DNA of 45,000 nt, from positions 3,544,758-3,589,757 of the forward strand of contig CM022676.1 of the NCBI GenBank assembly GCA_012295275.1, in the 5' to 3' direction. The notes beneath the pieces are model-generated. The model searched no databases. It saw only the letters and a list, made by a program, of their open reading frames with translations, and was not told where the DNA came from. The first letter of the stretch is position 1, and each line of letters starts with the position of its first letter. Shown one piece after another: positions 23,251 to 34,470 of this stretch. Made by a program: the position numbers and the translations under genes. This DNA is from Chrysomallon squamiferum (lineage: Eukaryota; Mollusca; Gastropoda; Neomphalida; Peltospiridae).

Positions 23251-23622
23251 GATAGAGCAAACTATACAGAGACAGTCTTCCTCTATAAAAGGTACAACCA
23301 ATGATTCCCTCGGGCAGTTTAGCCACCACGTTTTTCACAATTAAATGGCCTGATTCACACAACATGAAGCGTGCACTGTCATAATTATACTAATTCGAAA
23401 GCAAACCAAATTACTGAAGGCGATGTCCTTCATCATGGAAGAGTCTTGTATTCAGGAATATAAGAAAGTGATGTTCTGTCTTTCGCTATCGTGTTTTCTC
23501 TTTGATAACAGTTACGTTCTCATCTTTGTTGTTATTGCGCAGACAGGCATAGTTTGTTTGTTTTTACACACACACAGTCAGACACATGTACACATTAATA
23601 TTTTGTATCTGAATGTTTCATC

Positions 23623-23626
<4 letters not shown>
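23251..23626. other. Unique gene-free stretch
   Basis: No repeats until a short (CA)n near 23568. Open frames are short and unrecognised. Confidence 0.45.

Positions 23627-23675
<49 letters not shown>
23627..23675 (+). repeat. (CT)n microsatellite, ~49 bp
   Basis: Uninterrupted CT dinucleotides. Confidence 0.97.
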
Positions 23676-23680
<5 letters not shown>

Positions 23681-23817
23681 ACGGAAATAAATAAGTAAAT
23701 AAATAGATACAAATCTAAAAAAACAGAGACGAAAGGAAATAAAAAAAAAAAAAAAAAATAAAAAAATAATTTTTAAAAAATACCAAAAATAAGTAGCAAA
23801 GCAAGTAAGCAACAAAA

Positions 23818-23876
<59 letters not shown>

Positions 23877-23965
23877 CACAAATGAATAAATAATATAAAG
23901 AGAGAAACAAGCAAAAAAAAACAAAGGAAATAAATTAACAAATAAAAAAAAGACAAAATATTCTC
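23676..23965. repeat. A-rich stretch with (AAAT)n of ~60 bp
   Basis: AAAT units at about 23816-23876 within an A-rich context that includes an A-run at about 23740-23758. Confidence 0.9.
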
Positions 23966-24330
23966 GCGTGACACACTGACAATTTGACACGGCCATGCTC
24001 AAACACAATTTTTTTTTCTTTCTTTCAACAGACAAAAATTACACCAAATGGCGAAGTTCGGACAATTAGAGGTAATTTTCACTTTCCAAGAATAGGTGAC
24101 AGACAACTGAACAGTAGCGTGTGTCGTGTTTATGTAAAATTATACTGAAGCCTTTTGATTACATTAATACGTATAAATCGACTTTGTGTGACATGCATTG
24201 AAATGAAAAAAAAATAAAATAAAATAAAAATAAAGAAGGGAAAAAAAAAAGAAACATGCTAAACAGTAGTGTATTAAATTAATTTGTGATTTTCGTATAG
24301 CAAAGATGATACAGGTAACTTTAATTTGTT
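23966..24330. other. AT-rich gene-free stretch
   Basis: Unique apart from AAAAT units near 24206-24235. No gene recognised. Confidence 0.45.
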
Positions 24331-25060
24331 TGTTTGTGTGTGTGTGTGTGTGTGTGTGTCTGCGTGTTTGTATGCGTGTGTGAGGATCTGTATATGCACA
24401 ACAGAAGTGTACGTGTGTATGTGTGTGTGTGTATGTGCGTTTGAGATGAAAGAAAGAGTCATAAAGTCACATACAACATAAAAGTACTCACACAGTTACA
24501 GACATATGAAAACGAAACATTAACAAGGCATATGTATGTGCTTATATAGATACGTGTGTGTGTATATGTCAGAGTGTGTATACGTGTATCTGAATTTATT
24601 TTTGTATGTTGCTATATTTGTTTCCGAGTTATGCAAAAACACAAGTATATATTTACACATATACTATCTATATATAGTCGTATCTCATTTTTTCTGTCTG
24701 CAAGTATACTTGTGTGTGTGTTTGTGTTGTTTGTGGGTGTATATACACATGCATTGATACACTATTATACTATTTGTTTATCATTTTTATTATTATTATT
24801 ATTACTATTATTACTACTATTATTATTATTATTATTGTTATTATTATCCTACTCTACCATCTTTTATTTCAATAACTCTGTCTGTCTTTCTTTCAGTGTC
24901 TCCATTCCTCCTTTTCTCTCTCTTTCATTCTCTCTCACTCCAGTTCCATCTCTTTCTCGTTATTTCTGTGTGTGTCTATCTGTCTGATTATATTTTGTCT
25001 CTATACCCCTGTCTTTCTGTCTCTTTCAATCTCTCTCGACGTATTCTCCTCTGGTTTTCT
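24331..25060 (+). repeat. (GT)n, TATG/GTGT field, (ATT)n and TCTC-rich stretch
   Basis: (GT)n at about 24337-24359, GT/GTAT-rich words to 24750, ATT/ACT units at about 24787-24847, then degenerate TCTT/TCTC/CTGT words. Open frames up to 143 codons here lack any domain. Confidence 0.75.
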
Positions 25061-25429
25061 CTTTTATGCAAAAACACACGATCCATTCAGCTTAGACAAT
25101 AAGAGTACTTATTCCATTATACAAGTGACATGCGAACAAGATTTATATTTCGAATATTGTAAACTTTAGTTATTATATTGCATCTTTCTTTGACATGCAG
25201 ATCAGGACTGGACCAATAAAACAACACCTGCTTTCTCTGCCCTTTACGGTCAGTACGAATCAGTTCTGTTATATTAATCGTGGACTGTGTGTGTGTCTGT
25301 GTGTGAAGCAGATATCAGAAGCCTTTGTGAAGCTTTCGTATTCATTCACAATACGCATAGACTTCTGTAGTCGATGTCAATGAAATTAAAGTCGTGTACA
25401 GTTTTTTATAATTTACCTTATTTTGAAGA
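25061..25429. other. Unique gene-free stretch
   Basis: A 62-codon open frame at 25195-25383 shows no recognised domain. No splice or RNA signature. Confidence 0.4.
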
Positions 25430-25725
25430 GCCAGGAAATAAGGCTGTAACGTAAAGTTTAAACTTATCATATCAACTTGTATGCGTAAAGCATAAATTTA
25501 TCACATAACGTAAACTTATCGTATAAACTTGTATATGTAAAGCACAAACTTTTCATATAAACTTGTATACATAAAGTATAAACATCATATAAACTTGTAT
25601 ACATAAAGTATAAACATCATATAAACTTGTATACATAAAGTATAAACATCATATAAACTTGTATACATAAAGTATAAACATATCATATAAAATTTATATA
25701 CGGAAAATATAAACTTATCACAGTG
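25430..25725 (+). repeat. 32-bp minisatellite with perfect core and decayed edges
   Basis: The central units containing acttgtatacataaagtata are exactly 32 bp apart (starts 25561, 25593, 25625 and 25657) and nearly identical. Flanking copies on both sides (from about 25450 and to about 25715) are diverged and vary in length. Confidence 0.95.
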
Positions 25726-25960
25726 GGAGTTAAACTAACGCTTAATAATACTGGATCAGATCTTGTTCATGCTGTGCGTGCGTGCGCGCGCGCGTGTGTG
25801 TGTGTGTGTGTTTAACTATATATCTGTAATTATTTCTCTCTGCCTGTCTGTATATATATATATATATATATATGTAAATTTCTTTTCTTCTTTTTTATTT
25901 TCTTTTGGTCGTAAATATACGTGTATATATATTAACCCATTGTGTGGCGTATAGACACAA
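25726..25960. repeat. Alternating GC/GT tract and (TA)n
   Basis: Alternating purine-pyrimidine from about 25775 to 25811 (gtgcgtgcgcgcgcgcg running into (TG)n), a Z-DNA-prone type of sequence, then (TA)n at about 25851-25873. Confidence 0.85.
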
Positions 25961-26218
25961 CACGTTTTCAACACTATTATAAATTAATTACACAGATGTA
26001 TATCACACTAAGTATATGAAATATTAGCCTTGCGCCACAATTACCAGTTTAATATTAGACTGAATCGTTATCTGCATGCTACAGGACTTGTGTAGGTAAG
26101 CGCTGTCAACGAGGCGAAGTGATAACAGAACAATTAACAGATTCCCCGAGGCGGACTGAACTCGTTTACGAGGCACTAACTTGACTAGAATACACGTCAG
26201 CCTCTCTGTTGAATTCTG
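25961..26218. other. Unique gene-free stretch
   Basis: Repeat-poor. No gene or RNA recognised. Confidence 0.45.
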
Positions 26219-26939
<721 letters not shown>

Positions 26940-27118
26940 TGATGTCGCTACTGGCAATACTAACGGTTCGGCTGCTACTACACGTCTGCTACTACGCTAC
27001 TGCTATTATTACTACTACCACAAGTACTACTACTACTGCTGCTACAAATACTACGACTACTGTTGTCATAGTTGGTAGATTACTGCTACTACTATTACTA
27101 CTACGCTGACATAGAAAA
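26940..27118 (+). repeat. Degenerate (ACT)n field
   Basis: ACT/GCT trinucleotide alternation over ~175 bp. Confidence 0.8.
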
Positions 27119-27164
27119 TTATATAAATGGACTGATATAATCAGGCAGACAGATAATTTGATTA

Positions 27165-27167
<3 letters not shown>

Positions 27168-27216
<49 letters not shown>
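27168..27216. repeat. (AT)n microsatellite, ~48 bp
   Basis: Perfect alternating AT, self-complementary. Confidence 0.97.
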
Positions 27217-27222
<6 letters not shown>

Positions 27223-27319
27223 TTTTTGACATTCTAAGCGAATTCTTTGTTTCTTTCGAGTTTAATCAATTTATTAGCTAATGGAAAATATTCACAGGAT
27301 ATGCAGATATCCCTAGATC

Positions 27320-27960
27320 CATAATATACATTAACGTTCATCTTAAAGTCAGATCACCCTACACCTTAACGCTCCTCTCTGCAGAATCACACAGACATCT
27401 TTGACACACCCTGGAATACATCAGTTCTCAAAGAACCATATGAACGTGTTAATTCTTAAAGAACCACATGAACGTGTTAATTCTTAAAGAACCATATGAA
27501 CGTGTTAATTCTTAAAGAACCATATGAACGTGTTAATTCTTACCGAGTCACATATACTCATCCTGGTTCCTTCCTATGAACAGGTTAATGTTTACAGAAT
27601 ACCAGGCACACCTGTAACCAGCCCACGAATGTATCAGTTCTTACAGAACCGCGAACACACCACATCTGGAACCATTCTATACATTAACGTTCATCTCTAC
27701 ATAATCACCTGCACATCTCAGACCCACACACTGTGAAAACGTTCATTTTTACATAATCACATACACACCAGCCTGGATCTACCCTATTAATTCTTACTAA
27801 AATCACATATACATTCCTGGATACACCTATAAATACATACTAATTTTTTGGAATCAAAATTCACACCTCTGGAATCACCCCATACATTAACGTTCATCTC
27901 TATACAATCACCTACACTTCCTAGCATTGCCCTGTGAGCAGATTAATTCTTACAGGATAC

Positions 27961-28000
<40 letters not shown>

Positions 28001-28060
28001 ATCCACCCTGTGAATATACTAGTTCTTACAGAATTACCTAAAACCTGAGACCTAGTCTGG
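27320..28060 (+). repeat. Decayed ~60-bp array containing a younger 28-bp minisatellite
   Basis: Words such as cattaacgttcatct, ttaattcttacagaat, aatcacatacacac and ccctgtgaa recur about every 55-70 bp. Inside it, four 28-bp units start at 27445, 27473, 27501 and 27529 (cgtgttaattcttaaagaac plus catatgaa) and are nearly identical. A (CA)n tract at about 27963-27998 interrupts the array. Confidence 0.75.
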
Positions 28061-28330
28061 CGTCAAACAGACACGAAGGGGCGGCTTTAACGCCGGTGGA
28101 AGACAATTACAGACAGCGCTCGTCTGTTTTAAACTCCTTTTATATCCAGTATAAATCTTTATAAACGAGAGGATTCCTGACAAAGGCTTCTAGCGAATCC
28201 ATATATTAATTCTCGCGTTGATGATGAAATATGCCGACAACACGTTACAAGGCCACCTTCGACTCCGATGTACTTTTATTCGAGTTACTGTTAGCCACGC
28301 TAATTACGTTAACAGTATACTCAAGATGCA
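28061..28330. other. Unique stretch 5' of the 24-bp array
   Basis: CpG-containing unique DNA. The array's 155-codon open frame starts here at 28231, but I see no domain in the non-repeat part. Confidence 0.4.
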
Positions 28331-28594
28331 TTATCGTTATACGCAGTGACTACATTATCGTTATACGCAGTGACTACGTTATCGTTATACGCAGTGACTA
28401 CATTATCGTTATACGCAGTGACTACGTTATCGTTATACGCAGTGACTACGTTATCGTTATACGCAGTGACTACGTTGTCGTTATACGCAGTGACTACGTT
28501 ATCGTTATACGCAGTGACTACATTATCGTTATACGCACTGACTACATTACCGTTATACGCATTGACTACCTTACCGTTTTATGCATTGACTACA
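28331..28594 (+). repeat. 24-bp minisatellite, 11 copies
   Basis: Unit starts are exactly 24 bp apart from 28331 to about 28571 and contain ttatcgttatacgcagtgac. The last two copies are more diverged (ttaccgttttatgcattgac). As 24 is a multiple of three the frame stays open, giving an 8-residue SDYIIVIR-type repeat. That alone is not evidence of a protein. Confidence 0.98.
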
Positions 28595-29209
28595 AATTTA
28601 ATTACACACGATGTATTACAGTTACAGATTATTTTTATGTAGGTTTAAACCTTTGTCCTATTTGTTGCGCAGTGTGTATATATGTCTTAACTAGATAATA
28701 TGTTGGTGTTTTTTTCGGATACATTGCTTCTGGTTCATCTCTAAGTTTGTGTTACTAAGATGGTGAACATTTGGCTAAAGTATTTATTTCAGTATTTGAA
28801 ATAGCCGCTTTAACATGTGCTAGGTTCATACTTTTTTCAACTGTTACTTCTAGTACAAATAGTGTAATTACTAAAAACAACAATAACAATAACAACGGCG
28901 ATGACAACAACAAAATACTACGAATATTACAAACGTACAAAACTGCAAGTAAAACTAAAGATAAAATCTAAACCGCAAAACTGTTAAGGAACTGGTCACT
29001 TTCCTGTAACACATTGCATGTATCTTGTAGGAATAGGAGGAATCAATACGTGACCAAAGAGGTATCCAGGCAAAACGCCATTTCGTGAGTTCATGACAGG
29101 AATATCAATGGGAATCTTCCTCAGTACACAGGGCGTAGAAAAAAGAAACAAAAAATCACGAAGCATCAAAAGTTGCACTATCTGAAAGAGTCTAACTGTT
29201 GTATACTCA
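28595..29209. other. Unique gene-free stretch
   Basis: Contains a short AAC/AAT patch near 28875-28912. No recognised exon or RNA gene. Confidence 0.45.
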
Positions 29210-29555
29210 TATTATTAACACTATTACCTCTACTACTATACTTCTGCTGTTACTACTATTAATTCTACTATCTACTATTACCACAATTACTGCTGTTGCT
29301 GCTGTTGTTAATAATTAAACTACTACTATTACTGCTACTGCTACCCCTACGAAGGATTCAACTACTATTACCTCAACTACGGCTGCTACAGGTACTACTA
29401 CTACTACTACTACTACTACTACACCTACCTCTACGATTTCTATTACTACTACCACCTCCTCAATAATATTACTACTACAACCATCACCATCACATATACT
29501 CCCAGGACAACAGTTACTACTGACCCTGCTACTGTTACTACCACTGATTGCTACA
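29210..29555 (+). repeat. Degenerate (ACT)n field
   Basis: ACT/ATT/GCT alternation over ~345 bp, densest (perfect TAC units) at about 29394-29422. Confidence 0.88.
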
Positions 29556-29930
29556 GTATACAGAGTGCGATATGTCAGCTGACATTTAACATAATTATTC
29601 CATATGGTCAGGCATGTTTCTCGCTATAATATAACACGGCTGATTTCATTTGATGAAAATGTTTTGGGGTTCGTTGTACAGGCATATGGGTCAGTCTTAA
29701 TCCATAGATAAATTTGTAGTTTTTTAACCAAATCATGTAAAATGTCACTGAAATAGAATACTCGAATATATATGTATATATATACACATATATGCATACA
29801 TATATGTACACAGACAAACACATATACACATGTACAAACATACTTATTTACACTCTGTCCCTCTCTGTCTCTGTCTCTGTCTGTCTGTCTGTCTCTCGCT
29901 CTCACTCTCTCTAGTAGAACAGTATGATAA
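29556..29930. other. Unique stretch, then TA/CA and TCTG microsatellites
   Basis: TATA/CATA words at about 29765-29840 and CTGT/CTCT units at about 29850-29915. Confidence 0.6.
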
Positions 29931-30165
29931 TAATATTAATAACAATAATAGTAAAATATTTGTAATAATAATATTAACAAAATATTAGTACCTTGAAACA
30001 AACAAACAAACAAACAAACAAAAAAACAAACAAACGAAACAAAAAATCTGTAAACGTCCTTTAGAATCTGTTTGATCATTACAACGAACAAAACTGGACA
30101 CAACAACGTCACCTTGCCGAAAACCAATTCTTCCTCATATCTTTTTTTTTTTTTTTTTGCCGATT
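29931..30165. repeat. AAT-rich patch, (AAAC)n and T-run
   Basis: AATAAT units, CAAA units at about 29997-30042, and a T-run at about 30141-30158. Confidence 0.8.
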
Positions 30166-30595
30166 CCCCTGATGTTCGATTAATATCAAGTTATATCGAG
30201 AAGCAGACGGCAACAAAAAACGATCTTACGAAAGGCACGAAAACGTATTAGAGTCTCAGGCTTTAACAGGTAATAAAACAGTATTTACAGGAAAACGTTC
30301 GGCGCCATATTGCTTCAAACACGACTGCATGTTCGTCCCTGTCATTAAAAGCTCTGTTGATCTATTTATCGCGTCTTAAATGTTTTCTTAGCACGGACAT
30401 CGGAAACAAAATGTCGACGAAAACGTGACAACGTGTAGCGTGGCGTGACGACAGGCAAGAAAGGAAAAAAAAAAAAAAAAAAAAAGAAGAAGAAGAAAAA
30501 AAAAAGTTTATTGTTTGGTATTTTTGTTTTTTTTTTCTTTTCAAACGAGACTGATTATATTGTTTTTGTAGATTAAAGAACAATGGTTGTATTTA
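30166..30595. other. Unique CpG-containing stretch with A-run
   Basis: Low-repeat DNA to about 30460, then A-runs. No supported gene. Confidence 0.45.
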
Positions 30596-30900
30596 TGATG
30601 TTATCAGTAATATCAATAATAATAATAATGATGATGATGATAATAATAATAATGATGATGATGATGATGATGATAATAATGATGATGACGATGGTGAAGG
30701 TTGAAATGATAAACTAGTATGATGATTAATGGTCAGTGAACTGAAGGTGTAAACTAGTATCATTAATATCAGTGAACTAAAGTGACTACTATTAGTAATA
30801 ACAATGGTAAAAGTTGTACTAGGAGAAGTAGTAGTAGTAGTAGTAGAAGTAGTGACAGTAGTAGTAGTAATAGTAGTGGAGACAGTAGTAGCAGCTGCTT
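30596..30900 (+). repeat. (AAT/GAT)n, 40-bp duplication and (AGT)n
   Basis: AAT/ATG units at about 30612-30690, a ~40-bp duplication starting aaactagtat (30712 and 30752) and both ending near cagtgaact, then AGT units at about 30822-30895. Confidence 0.88.
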
Positions 30901-30904
30901 AGAA

Positions 30905-31250
30905 AATACTGTATTTGTACAGAAATATGACTTTAACTGTACGATTTCAGAAATAAAATACCGTACTTTATACCGTACTCTCCCGTATTATATTATATTA
31001 TATTAAAAAAATACATTATACACTATTTGTACAAAAACATGACTTTCACAGTATTAAAATAAAATATATTGTAGTATACAGCAGACTCTGAATTATATTT
31101 TACTCTATCGCGCTGTATTATATTATATATTAGATTAATATTACTTTATATTTATATTACATAATAATATTTTACATTACATTTTATCACATTAAATACA
31201 TCACACATCATCACGGCACATCATACTTCACATTACACTATACTTCACTG
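30905..31250. repeat. ~113-bp diverged tandem duplication and ATATT/CACATC patch
   Basis: ctgtatttgtacagaaatatgacttt (split 30908-30933) reappears as cactatttgtacaaaaac plus atgacttt from about 31021. Both copies end in a ctc-cg-tattatattata segment. A TTACATT/CACATC-rich tail follows. Confidence 0.7.
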
Positions 31251-31582
31251 TACTATGCAACCTAAACTGCTCTAACAAGAATCATCCAATTACAAACCAC
31301 GATCAGTAGTCACAGACGAAGTTTCAATCGCGATGAACGTAAAATTAATATGAGGCGCGTTTATGTCGGAGAGTGTACGGTTTGTGACCGAACGATGATT
31401 ACCGAAAATAGCCGAGCGATACTTCGTATTGGTCGAAAGAATATCCGGATTTATTTTCTTTCAGTTCAGGTTCGGTGGAGTTAATGATATAAATCTGAGA
31501 ATATTTTCATTGTGAGATTTTTCCAGAATGGCTATGTGAGAGACGGCGAGTTCAATCCTCTGCAAGGGAAACTGTAAGAAGT
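31251..31582. other. Unique CpG-containing stretch
   Basis: About 330 bp without repeats, with CpG words (gccgagcg, ttatgtcggag). No gene recognised. Confidence 0.45.
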
Positions 31583-31760
31583 GTGTGTGTGTGTGTGTGT
31601 GGGTGTGGGTGTGTGTGTGTGTGTGTGTGTGTTTGTATTTGTGTGTATGCTAATGTGTAGGTCCCTGCATATGTATATATGCACATATATATCTATATGT
31701 ATGTATGTATGAATGGATATATGTGTGCATTTATATCTATATATATATGTAATAAATATT
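31583..31760 (+). repeat. (GT)n and TATG/TATA compound repeat
   Basis: (GT)n with GGGT interruptions at 31582-31635, then TATG/ATATAT words. Confidence 0.93.
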
Positions 31761-32375
31761 TGCATGCAGTATATCAGCAGTAACTTTATACGATTTGTGA
31801 AAACTCCTTTTACAAAAAAGTGCACTTCTTTTCCGACCTTCCATTAGGCAGATTCGTGTCACGTGACTGAAAATGCTGAATTGATATTTTTACGGAAGTC
31901 TTTTTGAGTTATTTTCAGCCATCGAAAAAAAAAAAAAAAAAAAAAAAATTGAAAATTGATTCACGAGTTGCAATACATTATACTTAATGGCCATAATCAG
32001 TTCAGCGTAAAAATTGAAAAGGAATTCTATTAATTCCTGAAAAAAAAAATCTGATTCTTTCCCATCTGCAGAAAAAAACCCACAAATGAGCCGGCTGGGA
32101 TTTTCCCAAACACAGCGCATGAATTTCATATTAATAAAACAGTAAATAACTGATTGAAGAAACAATGAAAAGAATGAAAGAAGAAAAATGAAAAAAAAAA
32201 ATAAATTCGGTTACTGTATTCAAATGTTTTAATTAATTGCATATGCATACACACACAAAAATGAAATTGATAACAGTTGATTTTCTATTTGATAGATATA
32301 AATATACATTATAACATACAAACATACATAGATATAACTACGTACGTACGAACGTACACACATATACATATATAG
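31761..32375. other. Gene-free stretch with A-run and ACGT words
   Basis: A-run at about 31925-31948, (CATA)-like words near 32310 and a self-complementary ctacgtacgtacgaacgtac at about 32339. Nothing coding. Confidence 0.5.
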
Positions 32376-32379
32376 GGTT

Positions 32380-32540
32380 GTCTTGATTGGCGACTGTTAT
32401 CGTCGACGCTTTCCGAATACGGGCGAATGGGTGCCATAGGTTCGAGTCTCGTCAGCGGCATCTGACGAGGTTTGTGAGGTCGTAATTGGACCTCCTACCC
32501 CAGAGCGTTCCCGAATATTGACTATGTGCAGAGTCTATTC
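32380..32540 (+). mobile_element. Probable tRNA-derived SINE fragment
   Basis: ggttcgagtct at 32439-32449 matches the pol III B-box (GGTTCGANTCC) with one end mismatch. tggcgactgtta at about 32386 is a weak A-box match ~53 bp upstream. Immediately after the B-box, CTCGTCAG (32448-32455) and CTGACGAG (32462-32469) form a perfect 8-bp stem with a 6-nt loop. The GC-richer block is embedded in CATA/ACAT microsatellite DNA, a frequent SINE 3' context. It is not a functional tRNA because no full cloverleaf is seen. Confidence 0.5.
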
Positions 32541-32660
32541 AGACGTATATAACACAACAAATATTCACACCTAAATACATGCATACATACATACATGCAT
32601 ACATACAAATGTATTACAACTGATATGTAACAAATGAATTTGATATTTTTTTTTTTTTTA
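32541..32660. repeat. (CATA)n and T-run
   Basis: CATA/CATG units at about 32577-32610 and a T-run at about 32647-32659. This may be the tail of the adjacent SINE. Confidence 0.8.
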
Positions 32661-32970
32661 CTTTTACCATTACGATCACGAAAACCGCTTCGCGTTCAGC
32701 ATGAATATTAAATTAGCCGTTTCCACCTACGACAATAGAAATGAAATGCACAAAGCAAACTACAGCTTGACAACAGATTGTCATCTACGTCATGCAGGAA
32801 AATAACACTTGAATGCCGGCGACTTCCGATTGTTTCCGAAAACGTCGCCATCACGAAAGCGCCGACCAATCAAACGTCAGGACTCGTACACTTAGCAGCA
32901 GACGTTAAATATCGGAAGTGGCGTCAAGGGGCCTGTTTATGCTGTAATACTGAAACGTATTTTTGTTGAG
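32661..32970. promoter_or_regulatory. CpG-containing island with CCAAT, CRE-half and paired ETS-like sites
   Basis: Within 140 bp: TACGTCAT at about 32786-32793 (CRE half-site), ACTTCCGAT (32822-32830) and its inverted partner ATCGGAAGT (32911-32919), each with an ETS-type GGAA core, and CCAAT at 32866-32870. This combination is seen in TATA-less animal promoters. No TATA box and no recognised transcript follows; a 63-codon frame at 32778-32969 is unrecognised. Confidence 0.3.
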
Positions 32971-33230
32971 TGTTGGATGAATGGTTGTGCAGTTGTTTAA
33001 CAAGTTTCTCAGCGTGTTTGTTTTATCATTGTAAAGAACAGCAGTTATCTTAACGTGATTTTAGCAGACTTCACGAGACGTAAGAAAAAACACAAAAAAA
33101 AAAAAAAGATTTAAAAAAAAAAAATAAAAAAATAAAAAATAATAATAAAAAATAAATAAATAGATAGTAAAATAAAATACTTATCTACAACCGCGGTAAT
33201 TACAACGATGACGACTTCAGCTGCAGTAAT
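32971..33230. other. Unique piece then A-rich (AAAT) stretch
   Basis: A-runs and AAAT units at about 33088-33170. No gene. Confidence 0.6.
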
Positions 33231-33407
33231 AATGATAATAATACTAGCAGTAATAGTAATAGAGCAGTGGTTTAAAGTAGTAGTAGTAGTAGTTGTCGTT
33301 GTAGTAGCAGCAGTAGATATAGTAGTAATAGATGTAGTTGTAGTAGTCGTAGTAATAATAATTTAAAGTAATAGTAGTAGCAGTAATAGTAATAATAATA
33401 ATAATAA

Positions 33408-33438
<31 letters not shown>

Positions 33439-33500
33439 AAGAAATACAAAAATAACAACAAACTAATACTTCAACAGCAACAACAACAACAATATCAACA
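33231..33500 (+). repeat. (AGT)n, (AAT)n, (AAG)n and (CAA)n compound trinucleotide field
   Basis: Degenerate GTA units to about 33390, AAT units, perfect AAG/GAA at about 33409-33443, then CAA at about 33474-33492. Confidence 0.95.
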
Positions 33501-33613
33501 ACACGATTTACAATCAACAAATCAAGATTTTTTCATTCACCATCACTCTAAACGTTCCAGCGATACCGCAGATTGCGCAATCTCTCTCTAACCACTGGGC
33601 CACACACAACCCA

Positions 33614-33615
<2 letters not shown>

Positions 33616-33701
<86 letters not shown>

Positions 33702-33722
33702 TCTCTCTCTCTCTCTGTCTCT
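33616..33722 (+). repeat. (TC)n microsatellite, ~100 bp
   Basis: TC dinucleotides with one CCCT interruption near 33697 and TGTC variants at the end. Confidence 0.97.
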
Positions 33723-33969
33723 GTGCGTTGTTAGCTCTAACAAGCGTGCTGAAAATGATGGCGTAGGCTGAACTTGGCGCTTATTAATGGCCAGGCACGG
33801 ACATCTAGCCTAGAAATAAGTGTTATGAATGAACTGAAAGTAATCTTAACCTAATTAACACAGGCGGGAGACGCAGACGAGAGAGAGAAATCTCCAGACT
33901 GCTGCTGGAACGCGTTGTGCACAGACAAATGACCTAGAGCGAGCGAGAACGAGAGAGAACGAGAGAGAA
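33723..33969. other. Unique stretch ending in GAGC/GAGA words
   Basis: Ordinary sequence to about 33875, then agcgagcgagaacgagagag-type repeats. Confidence 0.5.
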
Positions 33970-34470
33970 CTAATGGAAGAAAGGAAGAATGGATGAATAA
34001 ATGAATGAAAGGAAGGAAAATACGTGGTACGACAGTGATTAATTGATGAATGAATGAAAGAAAGAGTGAACGGGGGAAAGGAAGGAAGGATGGATGGATG
34101 GATGAATAAAATGGAAAAAATATTTGAGAATGAAATTGAATAGGTAACGAATAAACGAAGGAGCGAGTGAATGGAAGAAAGGAAGGATGGATGGATGGAT
34201 GGATGAATAAAATGGAAAAAATATTTGAGAATGAAATTGAATAGTTAACGAATAAACGAAGGAGCGAGTGAATGGAAGAAAGGAAGAATGGATTGATGGA
34301 TGAATAAATGGAAAAAAATACTTGAGAATAAAACTTATCAGTTAGCGAATACGTGAATGAACGAGGGAATGGAAGAAAGGAAGAAGCGACGGATGAAGAA
34401 AATTGAAAAAAAGAATAAATAAATAAAGGCATGTACGAATATATCAAGTGATGAATAATAGTTGCCATTA
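33970..34470 (+). repeat. ~99-bp tandem repeat, 5 copies
   Basis: The landmark aatggaagaaaggaag recurs at 33972, about 34071 (diverged), 34170, 34271 and 34368. The second and third units are nearly identical (both contain atggaaaaaatatttgagaa and aataaacgaaggagcgagtg) and the outer units are diverged. Each unit carries a variable (GGAT)n. The minus strand stays open for 227 codons (33851-34534) as a 33-residue repeat. Confidence 0.95.

Noticed and set aside
28331-28594. CRISPR array from regularly spaced 24-bp repeats
   Set aside because: Units are contiguous, with no unique spacers, and the DNA is eukaryotic in character. It is a minisatellite.
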